A DNA stretch of 64,000 bases from NCBI RefSeq assembly GCF_000299035.1, contig NZ_AKCS01000005.1, positions 1-64,000 on the forward strand. Reading direction: 5' to 3'. Under the pieces are notes generated by a model. The model ran no database searches. It saw only the letters and a program-made list of their open reading frames with translations, and was not told the origin of the DNA. A program made the translations under genes and the position numbers. The stretch is from Bacillus bingmayongensis (GTDB lineage: Bacteria > Bacillota > Bacilli > Bacillales > Bacillaceae_G). This document shows positions 43,838 through 52,455 of this stretch, piece by piece (position 1 is the stretch's first letter; every line of letters starts with the position of its first letter).

Positions 43838-44290
43838 ATGAAAGAAATACTTCGAGAAATTGGAATGATTGCGAGGTGTTTAGATTCTATTAGTAATATA
43901 GAATTTAAAGAAATGGACCTTTCAAAAGGGCAATACTTATACCTTGTTCGTATTTGTGAAAATCCGGGTATTATTCAAGAAAAGTTAGCGGAATTCATTA
44001 AAGTGGATCGAACAACAGCCGCACGCGCGATTCAAAAATTAGAAAAGCAAGGTTTGATTGAAAAGAGAAGTGACGCAGAAAATAAAAAGAATAAAAATTT
44101 ATTCCCAACGAAAAAAGGAGAACAACTATATCCACTTTTAAAGAGGGAGGAAGAATATTCTCATCACGCTGCATTAGAAGGATTTTCAAAAGAGGAAATT
44201 GACACATTATTTCAGTTACTACATAGAGCTAGAAAAAATGTTGAAGTAGATTGGGAATATGTAAAGAAAGGAAATAAACGAAGCTATTAA
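43838..44290 (+). CDS. MarR-family transcriptional regulator
   Basis: This is a 150-residue dimeric winged-helix protein. GQYLYLVRICENPGIIQEKLAEFIKVDRTTAARAIQKLEKQGLIEKRSDAENKKNKNLFPTKKGEQL covers the HTH and the basic wing; long terminal helices form the dimer. ATG 43838 follows GGAAAG. A perfect dyad overlaps its promoter (43796-43817), so autoregulation is likely. The divergent acetyltransferase is a plausible further target. Confidence 0.93.
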   Translation: MKEILREIGMIARCLDSISNIEFKEMDLSKGQYLYLVRICENPGIIQEKLAEFIKVDRTTAARAIQKLEKQGLIEKRSDAENKKNKNLFPTKKGEQLYPLLKREEEYSHHAALEGFSKEEIDTLFQLLHRARKNVEVDWEYVKKGNKRSY

Positions 44291-44294
44291 GTGT

Positions 44295-44339
44295 AAAAGG
44301 CTGATCTAAAGCATGTTAAATGATTAGAGTCAGCCTTTT
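44295..44339. terminator. Bidirectional terminator between marR-type gene and rpiA
   Basis: AAAAGGCTGA (44295-44304) pairs with TCAGCCTTTT (44330-44339). Confidence 0.88.
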
Positions 44340-44341
44340 GA

Positions 44342-45007
44342 TTATAATTCTTTTATGCCTTTTTCTGTTGCGATAATCGCTGTATCTACCATATTAATAA
44401 ATAAACCAGTTTCAATCACGCCAGTTAACATTTTTAACTGCTGATGAGTTTCGGTTGGCTTGGTTATTTGGTTTGGAAAAACACAATCTAAGATCATATT
44501 TCCGTTGTCTGTTATAAATGGTTGATTGTTTTGGATACGTAAAATCGTCTGGCAACCAAATGATTGAATTCGTTTTGCAGTTTGTTCCCATGCGAACGGT
44601 ACGATTTCAATAGGGAGAGGAAAGGTACCTAAGTCCATTACAAGTTTCGATTCATCAGCGATTATGATAAGTTTCTGAGAAGACATAGCAACTATCTTTT
44701 CACGAAGAAGGGCACCACCGCCACCTTTAATTAACTGCACGTCGGGGCTAATCTCATTTGCGCCATCAATGGTGAGATCAAGATAATCTATGTCACCTAA
44801 AGAGATTAAAGGGATAGATAGTTGTTGTGCCAATTGTTTAGTTTCTATTGATGTTGGCACAGCTTGAATAGATAATCCTTCGTTGACTAGCTGTCCTAAT
44901 TTTTGTATCGTCCAATATACAGTGGAACCAGTGCCAAGACCGATTTTCATTCCATCCTTTATGAAGTCAGCAGCATGTTCACCAGCTAAGCGTTTTAATT
45001 CCGTCAT
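44342..45007 (-). CDS. rpiA: Ribose-5-phosphate isomerase A
   Basis: This is a 221-residue enzyme interconverting ribose-5-phosphate and ribulose-5-phosphate in the pentose phosphate pathway. Family motifs are in place: GLGTGSTV near residue 24, the DGANEI loop near 84 containing the catalytic acids, and KGGGGALLREKIV. RBS GAGGAAAAA precedes ATG 45007. It lies 12 bases downstream of the ferredoxin gene on the same strand and is probably co-transcribed. Confidence 0.96.
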   Translation of the reverse strand: MTELKRLAGEHAADFIKDGMKIGLGTGSTVYWTIQKLGQLVNEGLSIQAVPTSIETKQLAQQLSIPLISLGDIDYLDLTIDGANEISPDVQLIKGGGGALLREKIVAMSSQKLIIIADESKLVMDLGTFPLPIEIVPFAWEQTAKRIQSFGCQTILRIQNNQPFITDNGNMILDCVFPNQITKPTETHQQLKMLTGVIETGLFINMVDTAIIATEKGIKEL

Positions 45008-45019
45008 CGTTTTTCCTCT

Positions 45020-45340
45020 TCATTCTGCTGGTCGTGGTCCAGCATCTAATCCGGAATTTTCAACTGTTAATATGGGACGAACGGTTAAATCAGTATGTAC
45101 GTGCATTTGACACGACAATCGTAAATGATCTTCAATTCCTTTTTCAGTAATCGCATTCTTTTCAACATGTGTAGGTTCGCAAAAATCACCATCTATAATT
45201 TCTACACGGCAAGTTGTACAACGGGCTTTCCCGCCGCAGCGGTGGAGAATGTGAATACCATTATCCTCAAGTGCTAGTACTAACTTTGTTCCTTCCTTTA
45301 CATCAAATGTTCCGCTACCTAGAACGGTTAATTTTGGCAT
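45020..45340 (-). CDS. 2Fe-2S ferredoxin
   Basis: This is a 106-residue electron carrier with the adrenodoxin/plant-type [2Fe-2S] fold. The cluster ligands lie in HRCGGKARCTTC (three Cys) and LSCQMHV (fourth Cys). The redox partner is unknown. RBS GAGGAGGCAAC precedes ATG 45340. It is first of a likely two-gene unit with rpiA. Confidence 0.93.
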   Translation of the reverse strand: MPKLTVLGSGTFDVKEGTKLVLALEDNGIHILHRCGGKARCTTCRVEIIDGDFCEPTHVEKNAITEKGIEDHLRLSCQMHVHTDLTVRPILTVENSGLDAGPRPAE

Positions 45341-45488
45341 ATTGTTGCCTCCTCATGTAAAATTCTACATAACATATTTATGACCCCACTTTAATAATCA
45401 TAAACGTTCTAAAAATTTTTTATTAGACCCGTAACTTTTTTCACAGTAAAATCGTTTATTAAGTAAGCGCTGAAAAGGAGTGGTTATT

Positions 45489-46178
45489 TTGTGCACAAAA
45501 GTAACTCGAGTTTTAAGAAATCATATCGATATGAATTATTCAAATATAAACTTTATTATTGAAAATTATGCGGAGTTAAAAAGGTACTGTACGTTTTTAA
45601 CAAAAAGCAAATGGGACGGAGAAGACCTTGCCCAAGAAACGATTTGCAAAGTACTTCAAAAATATGTAGATAAAGATATCTGTATGACGCTTTTGTATAA
45701 AATCGCTCGAAATCAATGGCTAGATCAGGTGAAAGTAAAATCAGCTAAGAAGAAATTAGAGCAGGAGATTACATTTGAAGAACCACACGAAAAAATTGCT
45801 GATTTGCATGAGATGGTGGAGAAAATTTTGTCTTCATTAAATGTAAAGCAATCCGTCATCTTCTTATTAAAAGATGTTTTTCAATATAGTTTATCTGATA
45901 TTGCGGAGATATGTTCAATATCAGAAGGTGCAGTGAAGGCTTCGCTGTTTCGTAGTCGAAATAGGTTGAAAAAGGTAAGTGAAGAAGAGAGTATTGAATT
46001 AGCCGGACAAGAAGATGATGTCGAGGTAGTAGTCACGGCTATAAATGAACAGAAACCAGAGTTGTTAACACAATTACTTCCATCAATCCAATTTACACAC
46101 CTATCATCTAAGCAACCAGTGCTATTATTCAATACGAAAAAACCTTCTTATTACGGTTACATGTTATGCGCAGCTTAA
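45489..46178 (+). CDS. ECF-type RNA polymerase sigma factor with C-terminal extension
   Basis: This is a 229-residue sigma-70-family protein. Region 2 (YAELKRYCTFLTKSKWDGEDLAQETICKVLQKYV) and region 4 (LSSLNVKQSVIFLLKDVFQYSLSDIAEICSISEGAVKASLFRSRNRLKK) are clear. An extra 65 or so residues follow, as in sigma factors controlled through their C-terminal tail. No anti-sigma gene is next to it. The start is TTG 45489, eight bases after AAAAGGAG; ATG 45531 is an alternative. The downstream clpP-like gene lies 21 bases away, so both form one operon. Confidence 0.88.
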   Translation: MCTKVTRVLRNHIDMNYSNINFIIENYAELKRYCTFLTKSKWDGEDLAQETICKVLQKYVDKDICMTLLYKIARNQWLDQVKVKSAKKKLEQEITFEEPHEKIADLHEMVEKILSSLNVKQSVIFLLKDVFQYSLSDIAEICSISEGAVKASLFRSRNRLKKVSEEESIELAGQEDDVEVVVTAINEQKPELLTQLLPSIQFTHLSSKQPVLLFNTKKPSYYGYMLCAA

Positions 46179-46199
46179 AAAGTAGATGGAGGGATTTTT

Positions 46200-46781
46200 A
46201 TGAATGCAATTCCGTATGTTGTAGAACAAACAAAGCTAGGAGAGCGCTCTTATGATATATATTCAAGACTGTTAAAAGACCGTATTGTTATGATTGGATC
46301 GGAAATTAATGATCAAGTAGCAAGTAGTGTAGTGGCACAGTTATTATTTTTAGAAGCAGAAGATGCGGAGAAAGATATCTTTCTATATATTAATAGCCCA
46401 GGTGGTTCAACTACAGCAGGATTTGCGATATTGGATACGATGAATCTTATTAAGCCAGATGTTCAAACCCTCTGTATGGGATTTGCAGCGTCATTTGGAG
46501 CATTATTGTTACTCGCTGGAGCAAAAGGAAAAAGGTTTGCACTTCCAAATAGTGAAATCATGATTCATCAGCCGCTTGGCGGAGTGAAAGGGCAAGCGAC
46601 GGAGATTGAAATAACCGCAAAACGAATATTAAAGTTAAAACATGATATTAACAAAATCATATCGGATCGAACAGGTCAGCCAATTGAAAAAGTAGCGCAT
46701 GATACAGAAAGAGATTACTTTATGACAGCGGAAGAAGCGAAAACATATGGTATCGTTGATGCTGTTATTGAGAAAAAATAA
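46200..46781 (+). CDS. clpP: ClpP-type ATP-dependent protease subunit (second ClpP)
   Basis: This is a 193-residue serine protease subunit. The catalytic triad is Ser98 (GFAASFG), His123 (MIHQP) and Asp172. YINSPGGS and the head-domain helix [22 protein letters not shown] are conserved, so it should assemble into rings that work with a Clp ATPase. It has no ATPase gene beside it and sits directly after a sigma factor, unlike the main clpP. It is therefore a specialised paralogue, perhaps acting on an anti-sigma factor or on stress substrates. RBS ATGGAGGGA precedes ATG 46200. Confidence 0.93.
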   Translation: MNAIPYVVEQTKLGERSYDIYSRLLKDRIVMIGSEINDQVASSVVAQLLFLEAEDAEKDIFLYINSPGGSTTAGFAILDTMNLIKPDVQTLCMGFAASFGALLLLAGAKGKRFALPNSEIMIHQPLGGVKGQATEIEITAKRILKLKHDINKIISDRTGQPIEKVAHDTERDYFMTAEEAKTYGIVDAVIEKK

Positions 46782-46785
46782 TTTA

Positions 46786-46824
46786 AAATAGACCAGAGAC
46801 TATTATGTTCTCTGGTCTATTTTT
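46786..46824 (+). terminator. Terminator of sigma-clpP operon
   Basis: AAATAGACCAGAGA (about 46787-46799) pairs with TCTCTGGTCTATTT (about 46809-46822), then T-run. Confidence 0.92.
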
Positions 46825-46841
46825 GTATGGGAAATTAATCT

Positions 46842-46967
46842 TTTATCCCGCTATTTGCGGTCAGTAAGACCCCCACCTCAAAATTTAGCAAGAGTAAAGA
46901 AGTTAGATGGGGGATCAACTGCTCGTAAAAGCTCGATTGGTGTGGGCTGATTAAAGTTTCACTTTAT
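46842..46967. repeat. bcr1-like dispersed repeat flanked by TTTAT
   Basis: The sequence CCCGCTATTTGCGG, a stem CCCCCACCT (46870-46878) with AGATGGGGG (46905-46913), and GCTCGTAAAAGCTCGATTGG match my memory of bcr1, a mobile non-coding repeat of the B. cereus group. It is bounded by TTTAT at 46842-46846 and at 46963-46967, the direct repeat usual for bcr1. The right copy overlaps the last codons of the opuAC-like gene. Confidence 0.7.
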
Positions 46968-47813
46968 CCACTGATCTACTAATGCCTGGTTCTTTTTAAT
47001 CCATTTTCGAGCAGCTTCTTCAGGGTCCTTCGTTTTATTTAACATTACCATTAAAGTACCAAGCTGCTCATCAGTCATTTTCCATTTATCGAAGTATTTC
47101 ATAATATCTGGATAATCTTTTTCAAAACCTTTTCGTACAGAGTAATAAATGTCGTCTTTTTCACCATATACTTTCTTAGGGTCTTTTAAATATTTTAAAT
47201 CAAATTCTGAAAAGCCCCAGTGTGGATTCCAAAGCGTAACAACGATTGGTTTCTTTTGGGTATAAGCCTTTTTTAACTCACTCATCATTGCCGCTTCTGA
47301 AGATTGGACAAGTTTTAGCTTTATATCATATTCTTTCATTGCTTTATCGGTTAAATTCATAAGGCTACTACCAGGTTCAATACCGACAATCTTATTATTT
47401 AATTCATCCTTATGGGTGTTTAAATCATCGATGCTGTTAATATCTTGCATATAAGAAGGAACGACTAAACCAAGTCCAGTTCCTTCATACCATTTCGACT
47501 TTAAGACAATGTCATTTTTATACCGATCATTTAAGGGTTTATCGGTAACTGGGAGCCATACTTCTAAATTTGCATCAACATCGCCACGGGCTACACCTGT
47601 CCAAATTGCCGCTTTTTCTAAATACATGAGTTCAACTTTATAGCCTTTTTGTTCTAATAAAACTTTCCACATATTTGCGGTTGCAATATTTTCTTTCCAA
47701 CTTGTTACACCAAGTTTAATTTTCCCTTTTGTATTAGCATTTGTTGCATTACAAGAGGTAATAATCATACTGATAAATAACAAAATGCTTATAAGCCATA
47801 TTTTTCGTCTCAT
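46959..47813 (-). CDS. opuAC: Glycine betaine ABC transporter binding lipoprotein
   Basis: This is a 284-residue solute-binding lipoprotein: signal peptide with lipobox ITSC (Cys at about 21), then the OpuAC/ProX-like fold (GVTSWKENIATANMWKVLLEQKGY, DVDANLEVWLPVTD, IVVTLWNPHWGFSEFDLKYL). The Trp-rich sites form the aromatic cage for quaternary amines. It serves osmoprotectant uptake with the divergent ATPase and permease. RBS GGGAGGATT precedes ATG 47813. A bcr1-like repeat begins at its stop codon. Confidence 0.93.
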   Translation of the reverse strand: MRRKIWLISILLFISMIITSCNATNANTKGKIKLGVTSWKENIATANMWKVLLEQKGYKVELMYLEKAAIWTGVARGDVDANLEVWLPVTDKPLNDRYKNDIVLKSKWYEGTGLGLVVPSYMQDINSIDDLNTHKDELNNKIVGIEPGSSLMNLTDKAMKEYDIKLKLVQSSEAAMMSELKKAYTQKKPIVVTLWNPHWGFSEFDLKYLKDPKKVYGEKDDIYYSVRKGFEKDYPDIMKYFDKWKMTDEQLGTLMVMLNKTKDPEEAARKWIKKNQALVDQWIK

Positions 47814-48017
47814 TGGAATCCTCCCGTTTTATCAATAGTGCATTTATAAGTCTTTAAATAGAAGAGATTGCGTATACAAATAAATGTATAAGTGAACCTT
47901 CTTATTATGAACGGATACGAGAATTTTAAAAAAAGCATATTAATGTCATTTCTATGTAATATTTCTGTTTAAAATCGCTACACTATGTGAATAGATAGGC
48001 AGAAAAGGAGTCGTTTT

Positions 48018-49223
48018 ATGGAAAATACAAAAGTACGTGTTGAAAACGTAACAAAAGTATTTGGAAAAAATCCTCAAAGAGCAGTTGCCTTATTAAAAGA
48101 AGGAAAAAGTAAATCAGAAATATTAAAAGAAACAGGAATGAACGTTGGGGTGAAAAAAGCAACGTTTGAAGTATATACAGGAGAAATATTTGTGATTATG
48201 GGATTATCAGGGAGTGGGAAGTCCACTTTAGTTCGAATGTTAAACCAACTAATAAAACCAACAGCAGGCCATATATACATAGACGGAGAAGACATCGCAA
48301 CGATGGGGAAAGAAGCACTTAGGAAAGTCAGAAGAACGAAAATGAGTATGGTTTTTCAAAAGTTTGCGTTATTTCCTCATCGTACGGTTTTGCAAAACGT
48401 TGCCTATGGTTTAGAAATACAAGGGGTTCCGGTAGAAGAAAGAGAAGCAAAGGCTTTGGAATCGCTTAAATTAGTAGGATTAGATCACCATAAAGATAGC
48501 TTTCCAGGACAATTGAGCGGTGGTATGCAGCAGCGCGTTGGGATTGCGAGAGCTCTGACAAATAATCCAGATGTTCTTCTCATGGACGAGTCATTTAGCG
48601 CATTAGACCCACTTATTCGAAAAGAAATGCAGGATGAATTGTTAGAGCTACAAGATAAAATGGAAAAAACCATTATTTTTATTACGCATGATTTAGATGA
48701 AGCGCTTCGAATTGGCGATCGTATTGCATTAATGAAAGATGGAGAAATTGTTCAAATCGGAACTCCTGAAGAAATTATGATGAGTCCTGCGAATGAATTC
48801 GTAGAGAAGTTTGTTGCGGATGTGAATTTAGGAAAAGTAATTACTGCTGAATCCATTCTGAAGAGACCAGAAACATTATTAATTGATCGAGGTCCTCGCG
48901 TGGCACTACAAATTATGAGAAATGCAGGTGTGTCTACCGTATATGTCGTAAACAAAAAGCATGAATTTTTAGGGGTATTAACAGCTGATGATGCGAGTAA
49001 AGCGGTTCAAAAACAGTGGCCAATTGCTGATTTGTTAATAAAAGATATTCCGCACGTTTATTTAGATACACTACTGGAAGAAACGTATGCGAAAATGGCG
49101 GAAATGAAGCTGCCATTACCAGTAATTGATGAAAAGAAAAGGTTAAGAGGTATAATAAAACGAGAAAGTGTCATTCAAGCCCTTGCAGGAAATATCGAGG
49201 AAGAGGTGAATGACGATGAATAG
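48018..49223 (+). CDS. opuAA: Glycine betaine ABC transporter ATP-binding protein
   Basis: This is a 401-residue ATPase of the OpuA/ProV type. Walker A GLSGSGKST is near residue 62, with signature LSGGMQQRVGIARAL, Walker B VLLMDESFSALDPL and the OpuA-specific N-terminus (EGKSKSEILKETG). Two CBS domains occupy the C-terminus (from about residue 280), used to sense ionic strength or c-di-AMP in relatives. RBS AAAAGGAGTCG precedes ATG 48018. It overlaps the permease gene by 8 bases. It is divergent from opuAC, with a 204-base shared control region. Confidence 0.95.
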   Translation: MENTKVRVENVTKVFGKNPQRAVALLKEGKSKSEILKETGMNVGVKKATFEVYTGEIFVIMGLSGSGKSTLVRMLNQLIKPTAGHIYIDGEDIATMGKEALRKVRRTKMSMVFQKFALFPHRTVLQNVAYGLEIQGVPVEEREAKALESLKLVGLDHHKDSFPGQLSGGMQQRVGIARALTNNPDVLLMDESFSALDPLIRKEMQDELLELQDKMEKTIIFITHDLDEALRIGDRIALMKDGEIVQIGTPEEIMMSPANEFVEKFVADVNLGKVITAESILKRPETLLIDRGPRVALQIMRNAGVSTVYVVNKKHEFLGVLTADDASKAVQKQWPIADLLIKDIPHVYLDTLLEETYAKMAEMKLPLPVIDEKKRLRGIIKRESVIQALAGNIEEEVNDDE

Positions 49224-50055
49224 TATTCCACGTATTCCGTTAGGTGAATGGGTTGATGCATTCGTTGCAAGTTTATATGCGCATTTTGAAGGCCTGTTTA
49301 GAGGATTTTCATATGTAATTGGTGGTTTCGTTGATCTACTTACAAATTTATTAACGTTGATTCCCGCATTTTTAATGATCATAATCGTATGTTTTCTTGT
49401 TTGGTACACAACTAGGAAAATATCTTTAGTGATTTTTGCGTTAATCGGTTTATTATTCATTTTAAATATTAATTACTGGGGACAAACGATGCAAACATTA
49501 GCACTTGTTCTCACATCGGTTATTATTTCTATTATTGTTGGGATTCCAATTGGCATTTTGGCATCTCAAAATGAACGATTTTCAAAAATTTTAAAGCCAA
49601 CATTAGACTTTATGCAAACAATGCCAGCATTCGTTTATCTCATTCCTGCTATTACATTTTTCGGAGTAGGTGTTGTTCCAGGTATTATCGCATCTGTTAT
49701 TTTTGCGATGCCACCAACAATTCGCTTTACAGACTTAGGAATTAGACAAGTACCAGAAGACTTAATTGAAGCTGCAAATGCATTTGGTTCTACCGCATCG
49801 CAAAAGCTATTTAAAGTTCAGTTACCTCTCGCAACGGGAACAATTATGGCCGGCGTAAATCAAAGCATTATGCTATCTTTATCGATGGTTGTTACAGCTT
49901 CACTTGTAGGTGCACCAGGACTTGGAGTAGATGTGTATCGTTCAGTTACACAAGTTAACATTGGAATGGGCTTTGAAGCTGGACTAGCTATCGTAGTCAT
50001 TGCGATTGTGTTGGATCGAATCACCCAAGGATTTCATAGGAAAAGAAGAGTTTAA
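49216..50055 (+). CDS. opuAB: Glycine betaine ABC transporter permease
   Basis: This is a 279-residue inner-membrane permease of the BPD_transp_1 family. It has several hydrophobic helices and the cytoplasmic EAA loop EAANAFGSTASQKLFKVQLP that contacts the ATPase. ATG 49216 is preferred because AGAGGTGA is seven bases upstream; in-frame ATG 49210 is adjacent to it. The start lies within the end of opuAA, which ensures coupled translation. A terminator follows. No third gene follows, as the binding protein is encoded divergently. Confidence 0.94.
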   Translation: MNSIPRIPLGEWVDAFVASLYAHFEGLFRGFSYVIGGFVDLLTNLLTLIPAFLMIIIVCFLVWYTTRKISLVIFALIGLLFILNINYWGQTMQTLALVLTSVIISIIVGIPIGILASQNERFSKILKPTLDFMQTMPAFVYLIPAITFFGVGVVPGIIASVIFAMPPTIRFTDLGIRQVPEDLIEAANAFGSTASQKLFKVQLPLATGTIMAGVNQSIMLSLSMVVTASLVGAPGLGVDVYRSVTQVNIGMGFEAGLAIVVIAIVLDRITQGFHRKRRV

Positions 50056-50064
50056 ATAGAAATG

Positions 50065-50110
50065 AAACACGCATCATGAGTGAGGGTACTCATTATGATA
50101 CGTGTTTTTT
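50065..50110 (+). terminator. Terminator of opuAA-opuAB
   Basis: An imperfect stem AAACACG-ATCATGAGT / ACTCAT-ATGAT-CGTGTTT is followed by T-run. Confidence 0.85.
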
Positions 50111-50140
50111 ATTTGGATGAAAGTGTAGAATGAAACAGGG

Positions 50141-50382
50141 TTACATACGTACAATTACTGAACCTCCAGCTGGTGCACATACTTGATTTTGTTGTTGTTC
50201 CATCGCTTTTATTAATTGATTATTTTCTTCGATTAATGAAATCAAATTTGCTAATTGATTTTCAAGATTTGCCATTCGTTGCATCATGTAATGAGAGTCA
50301 TTCGGAATTGGTGATGTAGCTCGTACAGTATTGTTTGGATAGGGGATGGATAATTCATATGAGAATTCCAATGTGGATGCAT
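50141..50382 (-). pseudogene. Small coiled-coil protein, frameshifted near its start
   Basis: A perfect AAGGAGGA RBS precedes ATG 50382, whose frame (MHPHWNSHMNYPSP) stops after about 32 codons. The conserved-looking body (YPNNTVRATSPIPNDSHYMMQRMANLENQLANLISLIEENNQLIKAMEQQQNQVCAPAGGSVIVRM region) lies one frame away, from about 50342 to the stop at 50141. A single missing base near 50342 in a CCCCTATCC context explains both. The body has a Leu/Asn-rich coiled coil. The role is unknown; it may be a spore or cytosolic small protein. Confidence 0.6.
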
Positions 50383-50579
50383 CTGATTTGTTCCTCCTTT
50401 AATAAAACATTGCTTTTTCTATAATAAATGTCCATATATATTTAAAGGTGGCTCATTAAAAAATTAAGGTTATAAAACTACATTAATATTTTGGATAATT
50501 CTGTCAGTTCCAAAAAATCGCATTAATTATTTGTTTTGTGATATTATAAATGGTAAATTTAAGAAATAGAGGGATGCAT

Positions 50580-51059
50580 ATGTCTACACAAAGTCACTTT
50601 GAAGAGCACTGTTTTATATGCCAGAAACATAAAGGGATTATTAAAGTACCAGGCGGGGCAATTTATGAAGATAATTTTGTATATGTGGGACATGTTCACT
50701 GGGAAGAAGAGGAGACCTATCTCGGCTATGTAATGATTGATATAAAAAGACATACGCCTGGGCTAGCTGAGTTAACTGACGAAGAGGCAAAAGCTTTTGG
50801 CTTAATTACAAGTAGAGTAAGCCGTGCATTAAAAGAATGTGAGGGTGCAGAACATATTTATGCCTTCGTTTCCGGTAATGGAGTAAATCATATGCACATG
50901 CATATCATTCCGCGTTATCGAAATACACCGAAGGAATTTTGGTCGCCAACTAAGATAGCGAATTGGGAAGGTGCGCCTTATGGACAAGCAGAAAAAATCC
51001 AAAAGGTATGTGAAAGAATACAAACGTATATGGTGAATGAGTATGCATACAACAAATAA
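50580..51059 (+). CDS. HIT family hydrolase
   Basis: This is a 159-residue histidine-triad protein: N-terminal zinc-like CFICQKHKG and the catalytic triad HMHMHIIPR (His-x-His-x-His) near residue 111. HIT proteins hydrolyse nucleotide conjugates such as AMP-linked substrates. ATG 50580 lies six bases after AGAGGG; ATG 50550/50574 are less well placed. The stop overlaps the PP2C gene start by 17 bases, so the genes form an operon with the Nudix gene. Confidence 0.92.
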   Translation: MSTQSHFEEHCFICQKHKGIIKVPGGAIYEDNFVYVGHVHWEEEETYLGYVMIDIKRHTPGLAELTDEEAKAFGLITSRVSRALKECEGAEHIYAFVSGNGVNHMHMHIIPRYRNTPKEFWSPTKIANWEGAPYGQAEKIQKVCERIQTYMVNEYAYNK

Positions 51060-51885
51060 CAGACAATATTCATGGGTTGGTAGTGATGAAATGTGCTTAG
51101 GGGAAATTTCAGTTAAGCAGTATGGTGATATAGTACTTGGCAGATACGGTGGAAATACAAGTGCAGGGGCAAAGAAGAATGAAGACGGTGCTTTCGTTTG
51201 GTCAAATAGAAATTGGGAATTTGCGATGATCTTAGATGGACACAATAGTGCAGAAAGTGTCGCTTTAGTCGTACATACAATACAAAATGAATATGAAAAT
51301 ATAAAGGTCTTATTAGAAGAACCAATTGAAACAGTCTTTCGTTCTGTTGAAAATTATATCCTTACACTTTTTCAATCTAATTCATTCAAAAAAGCGTGCC
51401 AGCAAGTACAAGGTGAAACAGCGTGCCTAATTTGTGTACGAAAAGAAAATTATATTTGGTGGTTTTCTATAGGGGATTGCCTCGTTTATGTATTTCATGA
51501 AGAGCTACATAAGTTAGGACAGTATATGCTGAATCAACGTCATTTCTATGAATGGGTTGGGCATGTGAATACATTTTCTTTGCCCGTTCCATGTTATTCA
51601 TCTGGTATTCGTGAACTACGTACAGGGACAAACAGAATCGTAATGGTAACAGATGGTGTACTCGAATGCGGAGAACGTCGTTATGAAAATCCACTTCATT
51701 TGTATAAAGATATATATGAAAATAAAGTGAAACTAACAGAATGTGTTCAAAATGTATTAGAACATGTTCATCATCAGCTTGGACGAGATAGTGCGACAAT
51801 GATTAGCTGGGACTTTGAAAATTATGTTTATGCCACTTACCCAAGTGATCAACCAGAGAAAATGCAATCTTCAAATCAGTCGTAA
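51043..51885 (+). CDS. PP2C-type serine/threonine phosphatase-like protein
   Basis: This is a 280-residue protein with the PP2C fold: KKNEDGAFVW...FAMILDGHNSAES (metal-binding Asp-Gly), SIGDCLVYVF, VMVTDGVLECG and GRDSATMISWD at the end. Metal ligands appear retained, so it is probably an active phosphatase. Substrate unknown. ATG 51043 is about six bases from GGTGA; ATG 51037 overlaps it. It lies between the HIT and Nudix genes in one apparent transcript. Confidence 0.85.
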   Translation: MHTTNNRQYSWVGSDEMCLGEISVKQYGDIVLGRYGGNTSAGAKKNEDGAFVWSNRNWEFAMILDGHNSAESVALVVHTIQNEYENIKVLLEEPIETVFRSVENYILTLFQSNSFKKACQQVQGETACLICVRKENYIWWFSIGDCLVYVFHEELHKLGQYMLNQRHFYEWVGHVNTFSLPVPCYSSGIRELRTGTNRIVMVTDGVLECGERRYENPLHLYKDIYENKVKLTECVQNVLEHVHHQLGRDSATMISWDFENYVYATYPSDQPEKMQSSNQS

Positions 51886-51896
51886 AGGGGCAGGAA

Positions 51897-52343
51897 ATGA
51901 AGAGACCTTTATTGCGCGCAGAAGCTATTATTATGAATGAAGATCAGACTAAAGTTCTTGTTCAGTGTGACAAGCAAGAAGCATTTTATCGTTTTCCGGG
52001 TGGATCGATTGAATTTGATGAGCCAGCATTTGAAACAATTACTCGAGAGTTACTTGAGGAATATGACATACAAATTCAAGTGGAGACACTAGCGATTGTA
52101 AATGAGCACATATTTGAGAGCAATGGGGAATCATATCATCAATGTACGTTATTTCATTGGTGCAAGCCGATAACGGAGATAAATGAAGCGTTATTTCATA
52201 AAGAACATGAAAATATTATTCTTACATGGAAAAGTATACAAGAATTGAAAGATAAACCGACTTATCCTGAAGGAATTGTTTCTTTAATAGAACAAAAATG
52301 TGATAGTGTGGCGCATTTACTTACACAAAGGATATATTGCTAA
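51897..52343 (+). CDS. Nudix hydrolase
   Basis: This is a 148-residue protein with a complete Nudix box GGSIEFDEPAFETITRELLEEYDI near residues 37-60 (G-x5-E-x7-REL-x2-E). It cleaves nucleoside diphosphates linked to other groups; the substrate is unknown. It lies 11 bases after the PP2C gene, with AAAGGGGCAGGAA upstream, so HIT, PP2C and Nudix genes probably make a nucleotide-housekeeping or signalling operon. Confidence 0.93.
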   Translation: MKRPLLRAEAIIMNEDQTKVLVQCDKQEAFYRFPGGSIEFDEPAFETITRELLEEYDIQIQVETLAIVNEHIFESNGESYHQCTLFHWCKPITEINEALFHKEHENIILTWKSIQELKDKPTYPEGIVSLIEQKCDSVAHLLTQRIYC

Positions 52344-52455
52344 TCAAAGGGAAGGGGAGAATTAGTGTCTCTCATTTTTTTATAAAAAGAAAAATGGGCT
52401 ATGTATTACACATAATTTTTATTGAATGTATTTTTTGAAAATGGAGGAAATAATT

